From the NCBI GenBank assembly GCA_934456365.1, contig CAKSHC010000004.1, positions 1-64,000 on the forward strand: DNA of 64,000 bases. The letters run 5' to 3'. Each line of letters opens with the position of its first letter. Within the stretch, counting starts at the first letter, position 1. This document shows, piece after piece, positions 47,247-55,385 of the stretch. Position numbers and translations under genes: made by a program. The notes beneath the pieces were generated by a model. The model did no database searches. It saw only the letters and a program-made list of their open reading frames with translations, and had not been told where the DNA came from. This DNA comes from an uncultured Eubacteriales bacterium. GTDB taxonomy: Bacteria; Bacillota; Clostridia; Oscillospirales; UMGS1783.

Positions 47247-47885
47247 ATGCTTTGGATTGAAAGGCTGAAAGATTGGCATCAGGAAAGGAAATTCCGTCGG
47301 CAGCGGGCCCAAAGGGGCTGGAGCGTGAAAGACACCTGGGAGGTGGACACCTGGTTTCTGACGGTCGTGCCGGAAATGCTCGAATACCTCAAGGAGCACC
47401 ACCATGGATTTCCGAACGACATTCAGAGAGAATATCTGGAAGCCCACCGGGATGAGCTCGGGATGACGTATGAGGAATTCTGCATTTACCCGGCCGACGA
47501 AAATTCCGAGGGCTATAAGCTGCGGGAAAAAATCGACGATATCTGCGATCAGCGCTGGGAAGAAATTCTCGGCCGCATGGTCTTCCTTTTCCGGGAGGCA
47601 AACCGGGAAACCTGCACCGTTCAAAATCCCTATAAGGAAGAAAATCGAAGGATCGACCGGGAATTTACCGAAAAATACGGGATGTTCGGCGAAAAGCTCC
47701 TCAAGCCCGAAGACATTAGCCCGGACGGCGGCCGAAAGCTCTATACCCCGATGTGCCTCCCGGAATACAGAGAGGCCGAAGAACGCTATCTCGCAGAGGA
47801 AGAAAAGATTTGGCAGTATCAGGACCGCTGCAAAACCGAAGCCCTCGACCTCTTTAATAAGTGGTTCTGGAACCTGTGGGATTGA
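47247..47885 (+). CDS. Hypothetical protein, phage-type small-protein family?
   Basis: This 212-residue soluble protein is rich in Trp, Glu, Arg and Tyr, with no signal or membrane span. It has GWSVKDTWEVDTWFLTVVPEMLEYLKEHHHGFP near the start and IDDICDQRWEEILGRMVFLFREANRE in the middle. The pattern (Trp-Asp pair, Pro, Leu-rich helix, later WEEIL-RMVFLF) recalls a family of small uncharacterised proteins in gut phages, from memory only. AGGAGG lies six to seven bases before the ATG. It stands alone between repeat copies, consistent with an acquired gene. Confidence 0.65.
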   Translation: MLWIERLKDWHQERKFRRQRAQRGWSVKDTWEVDTWFLTVVPEMLEYLKEHHHGFPNDIQREYLEAHRDELGMTYEEFCIYPADENSEGYKLREKIDDICDQRWEEILGRMVFLFREANRETCTVQNPYKEENRRIDREFTEKYGMFGEKLLKPEDISPDGGRKLYTPMCLPEYREAEERYLAEEEKIWQYQDRCKTEALDLFNKWFWNLWD

Positions 47886-47964
47886 GGCGCGGCTGAGCAA
47901 AGTCCCCCCTATGGGACACCTTCTCCGATACAATAAAAGAAGAAAAGAAAAAGGGGAGAGGGAA

Positions 47965-48516
47965 ATGCGATATGCCGAGCGCCTGAAACAGCAGGCGTGG
48001 AAAACTGCCGCCGGGCTTCTGATGGGGCTTTTGTTCGGCCTGCTTCTTTCCGCGCTGCTCGGCCGGTTTCAAAACGGGCTCCATGGGAGCGCAGTTTGGA
48101 AAACGCTGCGCGACGGCTTTCTGATCGGGCTGGTTGTATCCGCCCTGCTGTGCTCCGGCCCGGGGCTGGCGTATCTGAAAGAGAAATCCAGTCAGGGATT
48201 TTGGGAGGCGTTTTTGGGATCGGTGAGCTTCGGAGGCGACGGCTCGCTGCTTGATCTGTTCCTTTTTCTGATTTTTCGGCTGATCGGCGCCGTCGCGCTG
48301 CTCCCGCGCACCCTGTATTATCTGGTTTGCTACCTGATAAACTGGGTCTATCTTCCGGTGATGGCGCATCGGGAAAAGCATGCCCTGGTTCTTGCCCGAA
48401 GCGAGCGCGCCCGTCAGGCCGATGAAACGATTCGCGCTTTTGCGCTGGTGCTCACCGGGATCGTCGTGATCCTCGCCGTTTGCTTGCTGATCCGCCGGCT
48501 TTGGGGAGGGCGATGA
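47965..48516 (+). CDS. Hypothetical multi-span membrane protein
   Basis: This 183-residue protein has four hydrophobic stretches: about 14-33 (GLLMGLLFGLLLSALLG), 50-68, 92-125 (a long segment with LIFRLIGAVALLPRTLYYLVCYLINWVYLP) and 158-178 (FALVLTGIVVILAVCLLI). The loops are basic. GGGGAGAGGG precedes the ATG. No family recognised. It follows the previous orphan gene by 79 bases and may be independently transcribed (TACAAT near 47928). Confidence 0.6.
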   Translation: MRYAERLKQQAWKTAAGLLMGLLFGLLLSALLGRFQNGLHGSAVWKTLRDGFLIGLVVSALLCSGPGLAYLKEKSSQGFWEAFLGSVSFGGDGSLLDLFLFLIFRLIGAVALLPRTLYYLVCYLINWVYLPVMAHREKHALVLARSERARQADETIRAFALVLTGIVVILAVCLLIRRLWGGR

Positions 48517-48600
48517 AGAATGAGGAATGATGAATGAGAAATTAAGGTAGAAACAAAATGAGGAATGAGAGGCGCCTGCGGGCGCCTTTTCGAAGCAATG
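48517..48600. repeat. GAATGAG/ATTAAGGTAGAAA repeat copy with terminator-like hairpin
   Basis: GAAGAATGAGGAATGATGAATG, AAATTAAGGTAGAAAC and AATGAGGAATGAG are followed by GGCGCC...GGCGCC with TTTT. It is a fourth member of the family at 1252-1575 and immediately follows a gene, so it may act as its terminator. Confidence 0.65.
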
Positions 48601-48679
48601 CAGAATAAGTTTCGCTTGCAAATACAGGATATTTTTGAAGGGCTCATCGGACTCCTCTAAATTTTCCGGGACTACTGCC

Positions 48680-48719
48680 TTGAAGCAGGGTGATTTATTA
48701 TGGTATAATGGCACCATAA
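48680..48719 (+). promoter_or_regulatory. Promoter with operator-like inverted repeat
   Basis: TTGAAG (48680-48685), an 18-base spacer and an extended -10 TGGTATAAT (48701-48709). An inverted repeat TTATGGT (48698-48704) / ACCATAA (48713-48719) overlaps the -10, so a repressor could control the frameshifted gene downstream. Confidence 0.65.
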
Positions 48720-48755
48720 AGACCGAAAAACAAGTGATTTAGAAAGGAGATAAAG

Positions 48756-49609
48756 ATGAAACTAAAAGATATCAATCCATTTTCGATTGAGTACAGGGTA
48801 GAAGAACAGGATTTATACCATTATACCAATTTGACGGCCGCTCGGGAAATCGTAAAAATAAGTGTGGAACGATGGCTTTTACTCATATAGAAGATCTTCT
48901 GGACATACGGGAAAGCCAAAAGCCAATAGATATATACTACGATTGGGCGTTGGATATAATATCCGCAAGATACCCTTTGGTGAGGGCTCATTATGATGCT
49001 TTCTCAAGAATCGGTGTTTCCGATCTGACAAATGTTTTTGAACAGAATGAAAAGGGCGTGCTTTGTCTTCGTCGTAAGAAATGTGATATTTATATCTGCT
49101 GTTTTTCCGAGGATGGTCACAGCAAAAGGATGGAGGAAACTTATACAAAAGACGAGAGTGGCAAGGGCATTTGTATAAAGTTTATCCCGATGGAATTGGA
49201 GGAAGAAAAAGGATTCTGGTTTGAAAGAGGAATCGTTTATGATTATAAGAAAGTCCTGTATGGTAACGATGCTGTCACACATTTGGTAAATTTTCTTGCA
49301 GATATTTTTTCCTGTTCTGATGCAAATGAATCCGCAATAGAAAAGATGATTATTCCGCGTATTCAAGAGAAATTAAGGCAAATGGCATTTCAGGTAAAGC
49401 TTGCCAAATATGGTTATGAGAAGGAATACCGATTGATTCTAAGCATTCCGCAGGAAAAGAAAAACCAATTTAATCGTTTAGAAACAGGAGATTCTGGAAT
49501 ACGAAGGATTCTTTTTCCGTTCAGAAATCGTGTTATCGCAGATGTCCGAGGATTTGGAAAAACGACAACAGAGGAGGTTGAAGAAATAAAGGCGTCACTG
49601 AAAGGATAA
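48756..49609 (+). pseudogene. Frameshifted DUF2971-like gene
   Basis: Two frames form one protein. The first (48756-48890) encodes MKLKDINPFSIEYRVEEQ then DLYHYTNLTAAREIVK and stops early. The second (to 49609) resumes with KCGTMAFTHIEDLLDIRE and runs to EYRLILSIPQEKKNQF. Adding one A to the AAAAA run at 48854-48858 joins them into about 284 residues. YHYTNL, CDIYICCFSEDG, GKGICIKF and EKEYRLI match the DUF2971 pattern, a family often found near defence genes. Base composition is much more AT-rich than neighbours, which suggests transfer. It has a good RBS and promoter, so slippage or a sequencing error are alternatives to true inactivation. Confidence 0.75.
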
Positions 49610-49730
49610 GTTATTTTTCATAAACATTAGTAGGTAAAAACTTTTCAAACTTAGGGGATTGTAGGTATCTTCCGCAATGCGCCGCGCCCATCCTTTATCC
49701 TTGTTCGCCATTGCCTTTTTGGCTTTTTTC

Positions 49731-49759
49731 TTGCCAAGCTTTGGTGCGCGTGGTACAAT
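49731..49759 (+). promoter_or_regulatory. Promoter of the PBP5-like gene
   Basis: TTGCCA (49731-49736), a 17-base spacer with TGG next to the -10, and TACAAT (49754-49759). Confidence 0.75.
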
Positions 49760-49782
49760 AAAAGAAAAAAGGAGGCGGCCCG

Positions 49783-51027
49783 ATGAAAAAGCTTCTTGCG
49801 CTTTTGTGCGCGCTGGCTCTGCTCTGCCTCCCGGCCGCCGCCGTCCCCGCCGCCGGCGCGCCCGCCGTTTCGGCCCGCGCCGCTTTGCTGATCTCTTTGG
49901 ATACCGGGCAGGTTTTTCTGGAAAAAGAGAGCGAGGCCGAGGTTCCCGTCGCTTTTACCGCCAAGCTGATGACGGCGCTTTTAGCCTGGGAATCGCTGGG
50001 CAAATCCGCGCGCGTTTCGGTGAAATCCGGCTTTCGCGACGATGTGGAAAACCTTTCGGCCATGCAGTTTGTGGAAGGGGAGTCCTTCACGGTGGAGGAG
50101 CTCTGCTGCCTCGTTCTGATCCAGGGCGCCGATGAAGCCGCCAACATCCTGGCCGAGGGCGTGTGCGACCGGCCGGCCTTTGTCGAGCGGATGAACGCCC
50201 GCGCCGCCGAGCTCGGAATGGAGCATACCCGCTTTCAGAACCCCCACGGGCTCTACGACCCCGAAGCCCATACCACCGCGCGCGACGCCGCCCGCCTTCT
50301 CTTCGCCTTTTCGCAGGTTCCCGAGCTGCTGGAATTGTCCGACGCCACCTTCACCACCCTCCCCGCCACCGAAAAAAGCGAGGCGCGCGTGCTCTATTCC
50401 TCCAACCTGCTGCTCAACGCCGGAAGCGAGTTCTGCTCCTCCCGCGCCGACGGCGGGAAAAACTTCTCCGATTCCCGCAGCGGCTCCTGCCTCGGCACCA
50501 CCTTCGTCACCTCCGGCCGCCGCCTCTGCTACGCCGCCTTCGGCGAAGCGGACGACGAAACCCTCTACCAAAGCGCCAAAGCCGCGATCGATTGGGTGGT
50601 CGCTTCCTATTCGATCGTCACCGTCTGCCGCGCCGGCGACCCCTGTGACAGCACCGCCCTCACCCTCTGCCGCCGCACCGACCAGATGATCGCCGTCAGC
50701 GGGGAAACGGTTTCCCGCTTCCTGCCCGACGACGCCGACCTCTCCCTTATCCGTGTCGAAACCGACCTGCCCGATTCCCTCGCCGCCCCCATCGAGGAGG
50801 GCGAACAACTGGGCACCGGGCGCGTGTACTACGGGTCGGAGCTTTTGTGTGAAATTCCCGTTCTGGCCGGGGCTTCGGCCTCCCGCGATCTGGGCCTCGC
50901 CGTGGGCGACGGGCTTTCCGCCATCCTCGGCCACCCCGCCACAGCCATCTTCTTCGCCCTCTTCTTCCTCGTGCTGGCGATCCTCATTCTGCGCGCTCTG
51001 CGCATCCATCGCCGCCGAAAGAAATAA
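49783..51027 (+). CDS. PBP5/DacF-like D,D-carboxypeptidase homologue lacking the active site
   Basis: This 414-residue exported protein has a signal peptide (to about residue 25), a peptidase S11 fold (ALLISLDTGQVFLEKE, LSAMQFVEGESFTVEEL, HTRFQNPHGLYDPEAHTTARDAARL) and a C-terminal membrane helix (about 385-405) with a basic tail. All three catalytic motifs are lost: SxxK reads FTAK (58-61), SxN reads QGA (114-116) and the KTG region reads RAD (about 221-223). Surrounding residues are well conserved, so it is a probable pseudoenzyme, perhaps a peptidoglycan-binding scaffold. Length and anchor are those of an active DacF. AAAGGAGG is upstream of the ATG. Confidence 0.85.
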   Translation: MKKLLALLCALALLCLPAAAVPAAGAPAVSARAALLISLDTGQVFLEKESEAEVPVAFTAKLMTALLAWESLGKSARVSVKSGFRDDVENLSAMQFVEGESFTVEELCCLVLIQGADEAANILAEGVCDRPAFVERMNARAAELGMEHTRFQNPHGLYDPEAHTTARDAARLLFAFSQVPELLELSDATFTTLPATEKSEARVLYSSNLLLNAGSEFCSSRADGGKNFSDSRSGSCLGTTFVTSGRRLCYAAFGEADDETLYQSAKAAIDWVVASYSIVTVCRAGDPCDSTALTLCRRTDQMIAVSGETVSRFLPDDADLSLIRVETDLPDSLAAPIEEGEQLGTGRVYYGSELLCEIPVLAGASASRDLGLAVGDGLSAILGHPATAIFFALFFLVLAILILRALRIHRRRKK

Positions 51028-51040
51028 AGAAATAAAAAAG

Positions 51041-51078
51041 AATCCGGGCTGCATCTTTGGATGCAGCCCGGAAATTTT
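51041..51078. terminator. Bidirectional terminator
   Basis: A 13-bp stem TCCGGGCTGCATC/GATGCAGCCCGGA (51043-51072), then AATTTTT, between convergent genes. Confidence 0.88.
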
Positions 51079-53846
51079 TATGCCTTTTTCTTTTTGCGAA
51101 GCACCACGAACAAAACCGCTCCGGCCGCGATCAGAACCCCGCCGCCGACCGCCAGAGTCCACCACGGGAAACCCGCGCTCTGCGGCGCCGGATCGGGCTC
51201 GGGCTCCACGGCTGTGCGCGCAACCTTCAGCAAACCGTCGGTCCCATAGAGCTCTTCGATCGCCTTCTCCCAGGCTCCGGCCAGCTTTTCATAGCCCTGC
51301 GCCGAAAGATGGAGCTTATCGGAGGAAAGATCGGAAGCCGGCTCGCCGAGAGCCGCGTTGGCGTCGACCGCCTCCACATAATAGCCCTTTTCCTTCCACT
51401 CGGCGATCTTTTCCTTGAGAAGGGTGTTGAACCGCTCCAGATTGGTGTTGCAGTTTTCGTCCAGCGAAGGAGTCAGGGTGGCGCAGAGAAGATTGCTGCG
51501 CTCGCTGCGGGTCGCTTCGTTGATGGTGCGCACCATCAGCTCATAGCTCGAAAGGAGCCCGTCGCGCCCGGTGTAGCGGGCGTCGTCGAGGATCTCGCCC
51601 CAGCCGTTGAGCATGCCGATGTCGTTGACGCCCAAAAGCAGAAGGGTCAGATCCGGACTGTATTTTTTCAGAATGTCCGGCAGATAAACGTCGCTCCCGT
51701 CGCCCCAAAAATCCGGGTGGGTCGCATTGCCCCAGGAACGCAGCGAATAGCCGGAGAATCCGCAGTGGCGGGCAAGATAGGCGTCGGAAAGCTCGGTTTC
51801 CACCGTCACCTGCGGTCCCACAAACACCACGCGCCCGAAGCGCTCCAGAAGCTTCTTGGAAAGCGTTTTCCGATAGCCGAAGAGCGTTCCCGTTTCGTCC
51901 GGGTTGAGACCGAAGGTGATCGAATCGCCGATCGGCATCACCCGCAGAGGCCGCGGCGCGCCCTGCTCGGTCAGATACCAGCCCGTTTTGAGAGCCTGGC
52001 TGTCCAGCGCATCAAAGGAAACGGCCGCCGCGCTTTCGTCGCCCTCATCGCCGTCGCCCAGCAGAGAAACCCCCGCGGCCGCCAGCTGATAGCGCTCGTT
52101 GGCGCCCTTGCGGATCAGATACAGCCGCTTGACCGAGCCCAGGCTCGGCGTCGCCGCCGTCAGATCCAGATACTGCTCGCCGACCTTGAGGGCAAACAGG
52201 TTGCCGCCCGCCGCCTCCAGCAGGAATTCCTCCTGCCCGCCGGCCGAGAGCAGCCGGCCCGTGTCGGCGTTCATGAAGCTCATGGTCTTGCCGCCGAGCG
52301 CCGCGAGATCCTCGCCCCGGTCGATGGCTTCCCAGTTGTATAAGGTCATTTCAGCCGCCGCGTTTTTCAGCCCCAGCCGATCCGCCGCCAGCGCCGCGCC
52401 GACCGAAACGGTCACTCCCGTCCAGTCGCTCAGCGCGCTTTCCAGCGTCACCCGCAGGGTCTTGGAATAGCCCAAAACGCCGTCCACCGGCTCGACGCTC
52501 TTCACCGAGCCGCCCGCAACCGCCACATCCGCATTCAGAGGCTTCACCGCCCCCGAGAAATGCAGCAGAAGCGTCGTCGCGCTCTCGTCGGTCACGCTTA
52601 AGAGCTTCGGCGCCCGGCTCTCGTCCCAGTCGAACCAAACCCGGTCGCCCTTGATCGTTTCGAAGCAGAGCAGCAAAGGCCCTTTGGCCGCGATCCATTC
52701 GGAAAGCGCTCGCCCGTCCAGCTCGGCCGTGCCGCTGAGCACCTCCAAAAGCGTGACCGAGGCGTCGCCCATGCGCCACAGAATATCCTTGCTGCCTTCG
52801 CCCGTGCGCCCGTACCAGCTCAGCGCATACTGGATCGGAAGGCCGCTGTCGGTCGTGTTCAGATGATCGCCGCCCGCCTTGTAGGAGCGCAGCCACATCG
52901 TTCCCTCGCCCAGATCGGCCATGCTCGGGAAGTCGGTGCGCAATAGCGTGTCGCTTTGCAGGTAGCCCACGATCGAATGGTTGAAGCCGTCCGCGCCCAC
53001 CGGAATGGTCAGCGAGGTGTCCGGCGTCAGCGAATCCAGATCGGAGGGGATCTCCAGATCAAACCAGGTCCGGTTCCCTTCCAGCGTTTCAAAACAAAGG
53101 ATCATCCGGTCGCCCGCCCGGCAAAGCGTGCTCACGGGCTGCCCGTCGATCAGGGCTCTTCCCGATAAGGCGTCTACCAGAGTGACCTCTTCGGAGGAAA
53201 TCTTCCAGAGAATGTCGTTCGGATCCTCTTCCGCCCGGCCCACCCAGGCCAGCGCAAACTGGATCGGCGTGCCCGCCGTCGTGAAGCGCAGATAGCCCGG
53301 CGTTTCCGGATTATAAAGGCGCAGCCACATCGTGCCGGCGCCCAGATCGGTATATTCCGCAAAATCGGTGCGCACCCGGTTCGAGGCCACAACCCGTCCT
53401 ACCGTCATAGGATCGATCGGGTTGGGCGTGCGGATCTCCAGGAAGGTGCGGCTCCCGTCGGGCCGCTCGTAGAAGAGGCGCATGCGCCCCGTTTGGCCCA
53501 TCCAGTCGCTTAAGGGCTTTCCGTCAAACACAAAAAGCCCCCGGTTGAGCTCATACATATCGATGTTGTGGGTGCTCACCCAGTAATCCGCGCCGTTTTC
53601 TCCCTTCACCCAGTTGAGAGGAAATAAAAGCTCGGTGCCGCGATCGGTGCGCATCACCGTTTCGCCCTCCATGCAGGCAAGGTGCATCCGCCCCTCACCC
53701 CAGCCGCCGTCCGGGTTCTGGTAGGTCGCCATGTAGCGGGAGTTCGCGATCACTCCGTATGCCTCCTCCGTCGCCGCCGCCGGCAGCGCACAAAGCCCCG
53801 CCAGCAAACAAACGACCATCAGGAGGGAAATCACTTTTTTTCTCAT
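51078..53846 (-). CDS. Large secreted SGNH/GDSL hydrolase, C-terminally anchored
   Basis: This 922-residue protein has a signal peptide (to about 25). It has a repeated region with units near residues 60-140, 140-285 and 285-430, marked by DILWKISSEEVTLVDALSG and DILWRMGDASVTLLEVLSG, LCFET and WFD. Next come an Ig-like part with AAVAGG-type strands, a region like a lectin/Fn fold, and a C-terminal SGNH hydrolase. The latter has MPIGDSITFG near 640, LLLGVNDIG near 740 and DKLHLSAQGY near 845. A last helix and KKKKA tail anchor it. It probably deacylates or deacetylates a surface polysaccharide; the substrate is unknown. The promoter is at 53881-53908. Confidence 0.85.
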   Translation of the reverse strand: MRKKVISLLMVVCLLAGLCALPAAATEEAYGVIANSRYMATYQNPDGGWGEGRMHLACMEGETVMRTDRGTELLFPLNWVKGENGADYWVSTHNIDMYELNRGLFVFDGKPLSDWMGQTGRMRLFYERPDGSRTFLEIRTPNPIDPMTVGRVVASNRVRTDFAEYTDLGAGTMWLRLYNPETPGYLRFTTAGTPIQFALAWVGRAEEDPNDILWKISSEEVTLVDALSGRALIDGQPVSTLCRAGDRMILCFETLEGNRTWFDLEIPSDLDSLTPDTSLTIPVGADGFNHSIVGYLQSDTLLRTDFPSMADLGEGTMWLRSYKAGGDHLNTTDSGLPIQYALSWYGRTGEGSKDILWRMGDASVTLLEVLSGTAELDGRALSEWIAAKGPLLLCFETIKGDRVWFDWDESRAPKLLSVTDESATTLLLHFSGAVKPLNADVAVAGGSVKSVEPVDGVLGYSKTLRVTLESALSDWTGVTVSVGAALAADRLGLKNAAAEMTLYNWEAIDRGEDLAALGGKTMSFMNADTGRLLSAGGQEEFLLEAAGGNLFALKVGEQYLDLTAATPSLGSVKRLYLIRKGANERYQLAAAGVSLLGDGDEGDESAAAVSFDALDSQALKTGWYLTEQGAPRPLRVMPIGDSITFGLNPDETGTLFGYRKTLSKKLLERFGRVVFVGPQVTVETELSDAYLARHCGFSGYSLRSWGNATHPDFWGDGSDVYLPDILKKYSPDLTLLLLGVNDIGMLNGWGEILDDARYTGRDGLLSSYELMVRTINEATRSERSNLLCATLTPSLDENCNTNLERFNTLLKEKIAEWKEKGYYVEAVDANAALGEPASDLSSDKLHLSAQGYEKLAGAWEKAIEELYGTDGLLKVARTAVEPEPDPAPQSAGFPWWTLAVGGGVLIAAGAVLFVVLRKKKKA

Positions 53847-53880
53847 CCAAAATGCTCCTTTCGCCGATCATTCTAATCAT

Positions 53881-53908
53881 AGTATAATCCACAAGCCCCT
53901 TTTTTCAA
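53881..53908 (-). promoter_or_regulatory. Promoter of the SGNH hydrolase gene
   Basis: Minus-strand TTGAAA (53908-53903), a 16-base spacer and TATACT (53886-53881). Confidence 0.75.
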
Positions 53909-54260
53909 TCCCGAAAAGAAAACAAAAATTGACCTTTTCTCTCATCCTGCCCTCCTTTTCTGTTTGGCCGGCTTTTGTCGGGGAGCATATTTTCCTTGTC
54001 TTTCCCGCCGCCCGGTCCTCCCTCCCCGGCTTGTGCCGCCAAAGAGCAAGGGAGCCGCTCGGCAAAGCACCCGCCGTTCGTTTTTTCACCTTCAAACGGC
54101 AGAAGACGGTCTCCTCTTTTTTGGGGGAGAAAAGGAGGGATTCCCCTGCGCGGTATGCGCATTCCGAGCCCTTGCAAAGGATCTTCTGAAAAACGGACCT
54201 CTATCCGAAAAAAACGGTTGAAAGGATGGGCTGAGGTCCGAAAGTTTGGTCATCTTGCCC
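53909..54260. other. Intergenic stretch without a recognisable gene
   Basis: About 350 bases between divergent genes. Several overlapping short frames exist on both strands, but none has a ribosome site, a plausible protein composition or a conserved motif. No hairpin with a T tract was found either. It is C+T rich on the plus strand in its first part. Confidence 0.5.
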
Positions 54261-54261
54261 A

Positions 54262-54290
54262 TTGAAATCCGTCCGACCGTCTGATAAAAT
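54262..54290 (+). promoter_or_regulatory. Promoter of the lipoprotein gene
   Basis: TTGAAA (54262-54267), a 17-base spacer and TAAAAT (54285-54290). Confidence 0.75.
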
Positions 54291-54294
54291 GAGT

Positions 54295-54328
54295 TGAGAA
54301 AGGAAGAAAGGAAGAAAGGAAGAAAGGA
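54295..54328 (+). repeat. Tandem GAAAGGAA repeat in the 5' UTR
   Basis: Four near-perfect copies of an 8-base unit (GAAAGGAA) lie between the promoter and the ATG at 54338. Each copy is itself Shine-Dalgarno-like. The nearest one, AAAGGA, ends about ten bases from the start codon. Copy-number change would move or multiply ribosome sites. Confidence 0.7.
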
Positions 54329-54337
54329 TGTGATTCC

Positions 54338-55129
54338 ATGCTTCGAAAAAGAGCCCTCTTCACGATCCTTCTGGCAGCCGCCCTTCTCCTTGCCGCCTGC
54401 GCGGGAAAGCCTCCCGCTCCGTCCGAGCCGGAATTGCCGTTTATTGAGCCGGTCGAGGCTGCTGCGGTTGAAGCGCTGCCTCAAGACAGCGGCTGGACCT
54501 ATGCGGCAGTCAAAACCGGGGAGATTTTCCCTGCGCCCTTCTCGCTGCTTGACGCCAATGCGCCGCAGAATTGCTGGCCGCAGATGAGCCAAACCGGGGA
54601 GGTGCAGTTTGCGCTGTCGGTTCCCGAGGCTGAGCAAAGAGCCTGTTGGGAGGAGGCGCTTCGCCGCTTCGGCGGATTGTCCGACCTGCCGCAAACACTG
54701 TATCATCTTGAAATTCCTCATGAGAAGGTTCCCCTGCGCGTGTCCTGCCTGCGCCTCGGCGGCGCCGATATTCTGATGCAGGGAACGCCTGCCGGCGATC
54801 TGTCGGTTATTGTTCTCGCCTCGGCCGACCAGGCTCCTGCGCCCCTCTCGGACTGGCTGCGGAAAACGGAGCCCGACGCGAACACGCTCCACACCGCCCG
54901 TCGGCTGCACCGGGTCCACACCGCCACCGGAAAGGTGGTGGAGGAGGAGTCCTTCACCTATCTGCGCGTGGAAAAGCGCGAGGGACTTCTGGTCCTCACC
55001 CAGTGCACCACAGCCTTCACCCCCGTCCTGGCGCCCGCGGGCGACGAGGTGGAAAATGCCTTTGGCGTGAAGGTTTTTTCACAGACCTTCGCCCGGCAAA
55101 CCTTCGAATCCGTTCTCCCCAAAATCTGA
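54338..55129 (+). CDS. Hypothetical lipoprotein
   Basis: This 263-residue protein has a lipoprotein signal MLRKRALFTILLAAALLLAAC (lipobox LLAAC, Cys 21) followed by a Pro/Glu-rich linker. The mature domain has no recognised motif; it contains CWPQMSQTGEVQFALSVPEAEQ and TLHTARRLHRVHTATGKVVEEES. It is probably membrane-tethered outside the cell. It is a single-gene unit with its own promoter and terminator. Confidence 0.75.
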   Translation: MLRKRALFTILLAAALLLAACAGKPPAPSEPELPFIEPVEAAAVEALPQDSGWTYAAVKTGEIFPAPFSLLDANAPQNCWPQMSQTGEVQFALSVPEAEQRACWEEALRRFGGLSDLPQTLYHLEIPHEKVPLRVSCLRLGGADILMQGTPAGDLSVIVLASADQAPAPLSDWLRKTEPDANTLHTARRLHRVHTATGKVVEEESFTYLRVEKREGLLVLTQCTTAFTPVLAPAGDEVENAFGVKVFSQTFARQTFESVLPKI

Positions 55130-55130
55130 C

Positions 55131-55162
55131 CCCCGCGAGACCCGGTCTCGCGGGGCCTTTTG
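55131..55162 (+). terminator. Terminator of the lipoprotein gene
   Basis: CCCCGCGAGACC/GGTCTCGCGGGG stem (55131-55155) followed by CCTTTTG, directly after the stop codon. Confidence 0.8.
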
Positions 55163-55322
55163 TTCCGATGCGGCGGATAAACGGCTCGGAAGTCCTTCTC
55201 ACCGGAGCATGGAAAAGCCTGCGCCCGATCGAATCACGCGGGTCGGGCGGGAGAAGGCCGTCAATTTCCTTCGTCCGAAAAGTTCCCCCCTCGGGAGCTT
55301 TTCCGCGGGCGGAGCTTTTGAT

Positions 55323-55354
55323 AAAAAAGGGGCTGAGAGATATGCTCTCAGCCC
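55323..55354 (-). terminator. Terminator of the gltX-glnS-ROK operon
   Basis: On the minus strand GGGCTGAGAG pairs with CTCTCAGCCC and is followed by CTTTTTT. It lies 30 bases past the kinase stop. Confidence 0.82.
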
Positions 55355-55385
55355 GTTTCTGCATTTCGCGGGAATTTTGCCCGTT

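Noticed and set aside
53905..54265. Several overlapping short frames between the SGNH and lipoprotein genes
   Set aside because: Three plus-strand frames and two minus-strand frames overlap one another; none has a ribosome site or a sensible composition.
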